IMG/VR virus record: IMGVR_UViG_3300044730_000625
Location: 1-47,061 of that record
Length of the DNA stretch: 47,061 bases
Strand: one strand, 5' to 3'
From: a virus
Below the pieces are notes generated by a model. The model was not told the origin of the DNA. It did no database searches and saw only the letters and a program-made list of their open reading frames with translations. A program made the translations under genes and the position numbers. Below, piece by piece: positions 46,193 to 47,061 of this stretch (position 1 is the first letter of the stretch; each line of letters opens with the position of its first letter).

Positions 46193-46215
46193 ATATCCTC
46201 TATATGGAGGATGCC
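46190..46215 (+). repeat. Repeated post-stop hairpin, copy 2
   Basis: TAAATATCCTCTATATGGAGGATGCC. ATCCTCTA pairs with TATGGAGGAT using one G-U pair. Compared with copy 1 the changes keep the stem. It lies between the 205-aa gene and the promoter at 46211. Confidence 0.65.
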
Positions 46216-46239
46216 AGCAAGCAAACCCCTGTGTATAAT
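46211..46239 (+). promoter_or_regulatory. Plus-strand promoter before the last gene cluster
   Basis: ATGCCA (46211-46216), 17 bases, TATAAT (46234-46239). Start expected near 46246. A leader hairpin AAGCCT-AAGTG-AGGCTT (46248-46264) follows, then AAAGGAAA and ATG 46282. It would drive the genes from 46282 across the contig join into the lysis cluster at 402-2157. Confidence 0.65.
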
Positions 46240-46281
46240 GATTTTATAAGCCTAAGTGAGGCTTAAAGAAAGGAAACCCCT

Positions 46282-46497
46282 ATGTCCTCAATCGTCCCTC
46301 GCGTGTTCAATCCGTTGAACCCCTATAAAGCCCCTAGTCCGAACACACAACGCCGTATTAACGGCAAACACGGTGAAGAAGCCATTGTTAGCGTAAACAT
46401 CTCAATCCGTGAAGAAACCGCAGAAAGGGCTAAACAAATACTTGAAGAAGCGACTGCCCATTTAGATCGTGACGAATATATTGGAGGAGCCTACTAA
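46282..46497 (+). CDS. Small hypothetical protein
   Basis: 71 residues. Pro/Asn-rich N-terminus (VPRVFNPLNPYKAPSPNTQ) and an acidic helical C-terminus (REETAERAKQILEEATAHLDRDEY). It is the first gene after a good promoter. The stop overlaps the next ATG (TAATG). Unknown function. Confidence 0.6.
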   Translation: MSSIVPRVFNPLNPYKAPSPNTQRRINGKHGEEAIVSVNISIREETAERAKQILEEATAHLDRDEYIGGAY

Positions 46498-46739
46498 TGA
46501 CACTTACAGAAAAACCAGTTAAAAAAACTGTTAAAATTGACCAAGCGTTTTTATCCCTTGTTGTACTTGTTACCGCAACCATAGCGCTTGCAATGGTAAG
46601 TTACAAAGCAGGCGTAAATGACGGTATGGATGAAAGCGAGCGTCAGTTTAAAAAAGTGCTTAAAAAAATGACGGTTGTTGAAAACAAATGCGTCAACGTC
46701 CCCAGCTACGACTGCTACCCTATTAAGGAGTTTAACTAA
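46497..46739 (+). CDS. Small membrane protein
   Basis: 80 residues, GGAGG upstream, TAATG overlap on both sides. Basic N-terminus, one membrane segment (about 17-37), then a charged helix and two Cys near the end (NKCVNVPSYDCY) that could form a periplasmic disulphide. Topology as in small spanin-like or exclusion proteins. Confidence 0.6.
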   Translation: MTLTEKPVKKTVKIDQAFLSLVVLVTATIALAMVSYKAGVNDGMDESERQFKKVLKKMTVVENKCVNVPSYDCYPIKEFN

Positions 46740-47061
46740 TGTTTGAGTTTTTAAACAAAAAACCCCTTACCTTTAAAATGGGTTTTAATGACGCTAAACG
46801 TCACTTTAATGATTTGCTAGACGCAGGCTATTGTGAAGACACCGCCGTGGATAAATTAACCTATTTGTATCACAAGGAACCTTCTATGTTCCCCAATGGT
46901 AAGAACAAGGCAGACTATTTAGAAGGCTACAGAGAGTTTCTAGCGCTTTCCATGCAGGCTCGTTTTACATCAGTGGAACCTATCCCCCCAAATACAGATG
47001 TAGACCTTGCCTGTGACTTGCTAGAGTTCCTGAACGGCGACGGTATAACCCAACCACCTAT
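46739..47061 (+). CDS. N-terminal part of the unknown protein split by the contig opening
   Basis: AAGGAG upstream, and the ATG overlaps the previous stop. Starts MFEFLNKKPLTFKMGFNDAK. The frame runs off the contig end and continues at position 1-375. At the very end it differs from the left copy (ITQ against VTK). The whole protein would be 184 residues, with no recognised family. Confidence 0.75.
   Translation, partial: MFEFLNKKPLTFKMGFNDAKRHFNDLLDAGYCEDTAVDKLTYLYHKEPSMFPNGKNKADYLEGYREFLALSMQARFTSVEPIPPNTDVDLACDLLEFLNGDGITQPP
46919..47061. repeat. Terminal overlap, right copy (matches 1-143)
   Basis: See the left copy: 139 of 143 bases identical, with all four differences in the last 17. 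The unique genome length would be 46918 bases. Confidence 0.85.

Noticed and set aside
1-47061. Integrase, attachment site, repressor, tRNA genes
   Set aside because: None seen on either strand by eye; absence is not proven without profile searches, but the layout does not suggest a prophage.

Overview
The window reads as an essentially complete genome of a tailed, contractile-tail bacteriophage (myovirus) of roughly 46.9 kb. The last 143 bases repeat the first 143 (126 identical bases, then 4 mismatches in 17). One reading frame runs through the join, so the contig is circular or circularly permuted and was opened inside a gene. No integrase, excisionase, CI-like repressor or host flank was seen, so a lytic lifestyle is the simplest reading. 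Head and tail genes follow the order known from DUF1073/DUF2213/DUF2184/DUF3383 myoviruses (Obolenskvirus-type Acinetobacter phages and relatives). With the M15 endolysin and spanin-like membrane genes, this points to a low-GC Gram-negative, probably proteobacterial, host. The sequence alone does not name the host.

Layout. On the minus strand, 2159-29096 is one long late block read from a divergent promoter near 29118-29146. In transcription order it holds small and large terminase, portal, DNA methyltransferase with a small partner, MuF-like protein, DUF2213 protease/scaffold, capsid, connectors, sheath, tube, frameshifted tail chaperones, tape measure, baseplate hub/spike/wedge/J, tail fibres, small membrane proteins and the M15 endolysin. 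On the plus strand, 29290 to the end and on through 1-2157 hold early and middle genes: small unknown genes, a replication origin with 10-bp phased iterons beside a DUF6291-like replication protein and a DnaC-like ATPase, a pentapeptide-repeat protein, a HAD phosphatase, a second methyltransferase with a paralogue of the same small partner, a Sak4-like recombinase with SSB, many small unknown genes, and a second lysis cluster at 402-1807. Islands of minus-strand genes sit inside the plus region: a Cys-rich protein with its own promoter and terminator, an LHH nuclease, and a RusA resolvase operon.

The most unusual features are: (1) two tandem ~230-nt non-coding units (39674-40140) with near-identical flanks and unrelated cores that keep the same long closing stem and 3' hairpin through compensating changes; (2) a lambda-type GGGAAAG -1 frameshift signal that would fuse a membrane anchor to a lytic transglycosylase lacking its own ATG; (3) a pseudoknot/attenuator-like leader between the origin and the replication gene; (4) two unrelated methyltransferases each paired with a copy of the same small unknown protein; and (5) candidate small RNAs at 24490-24546 (+) and 37638-37798 (-).

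Assignments rest on visible motifs, gene order and remembered family knowledge. No database search was possible.
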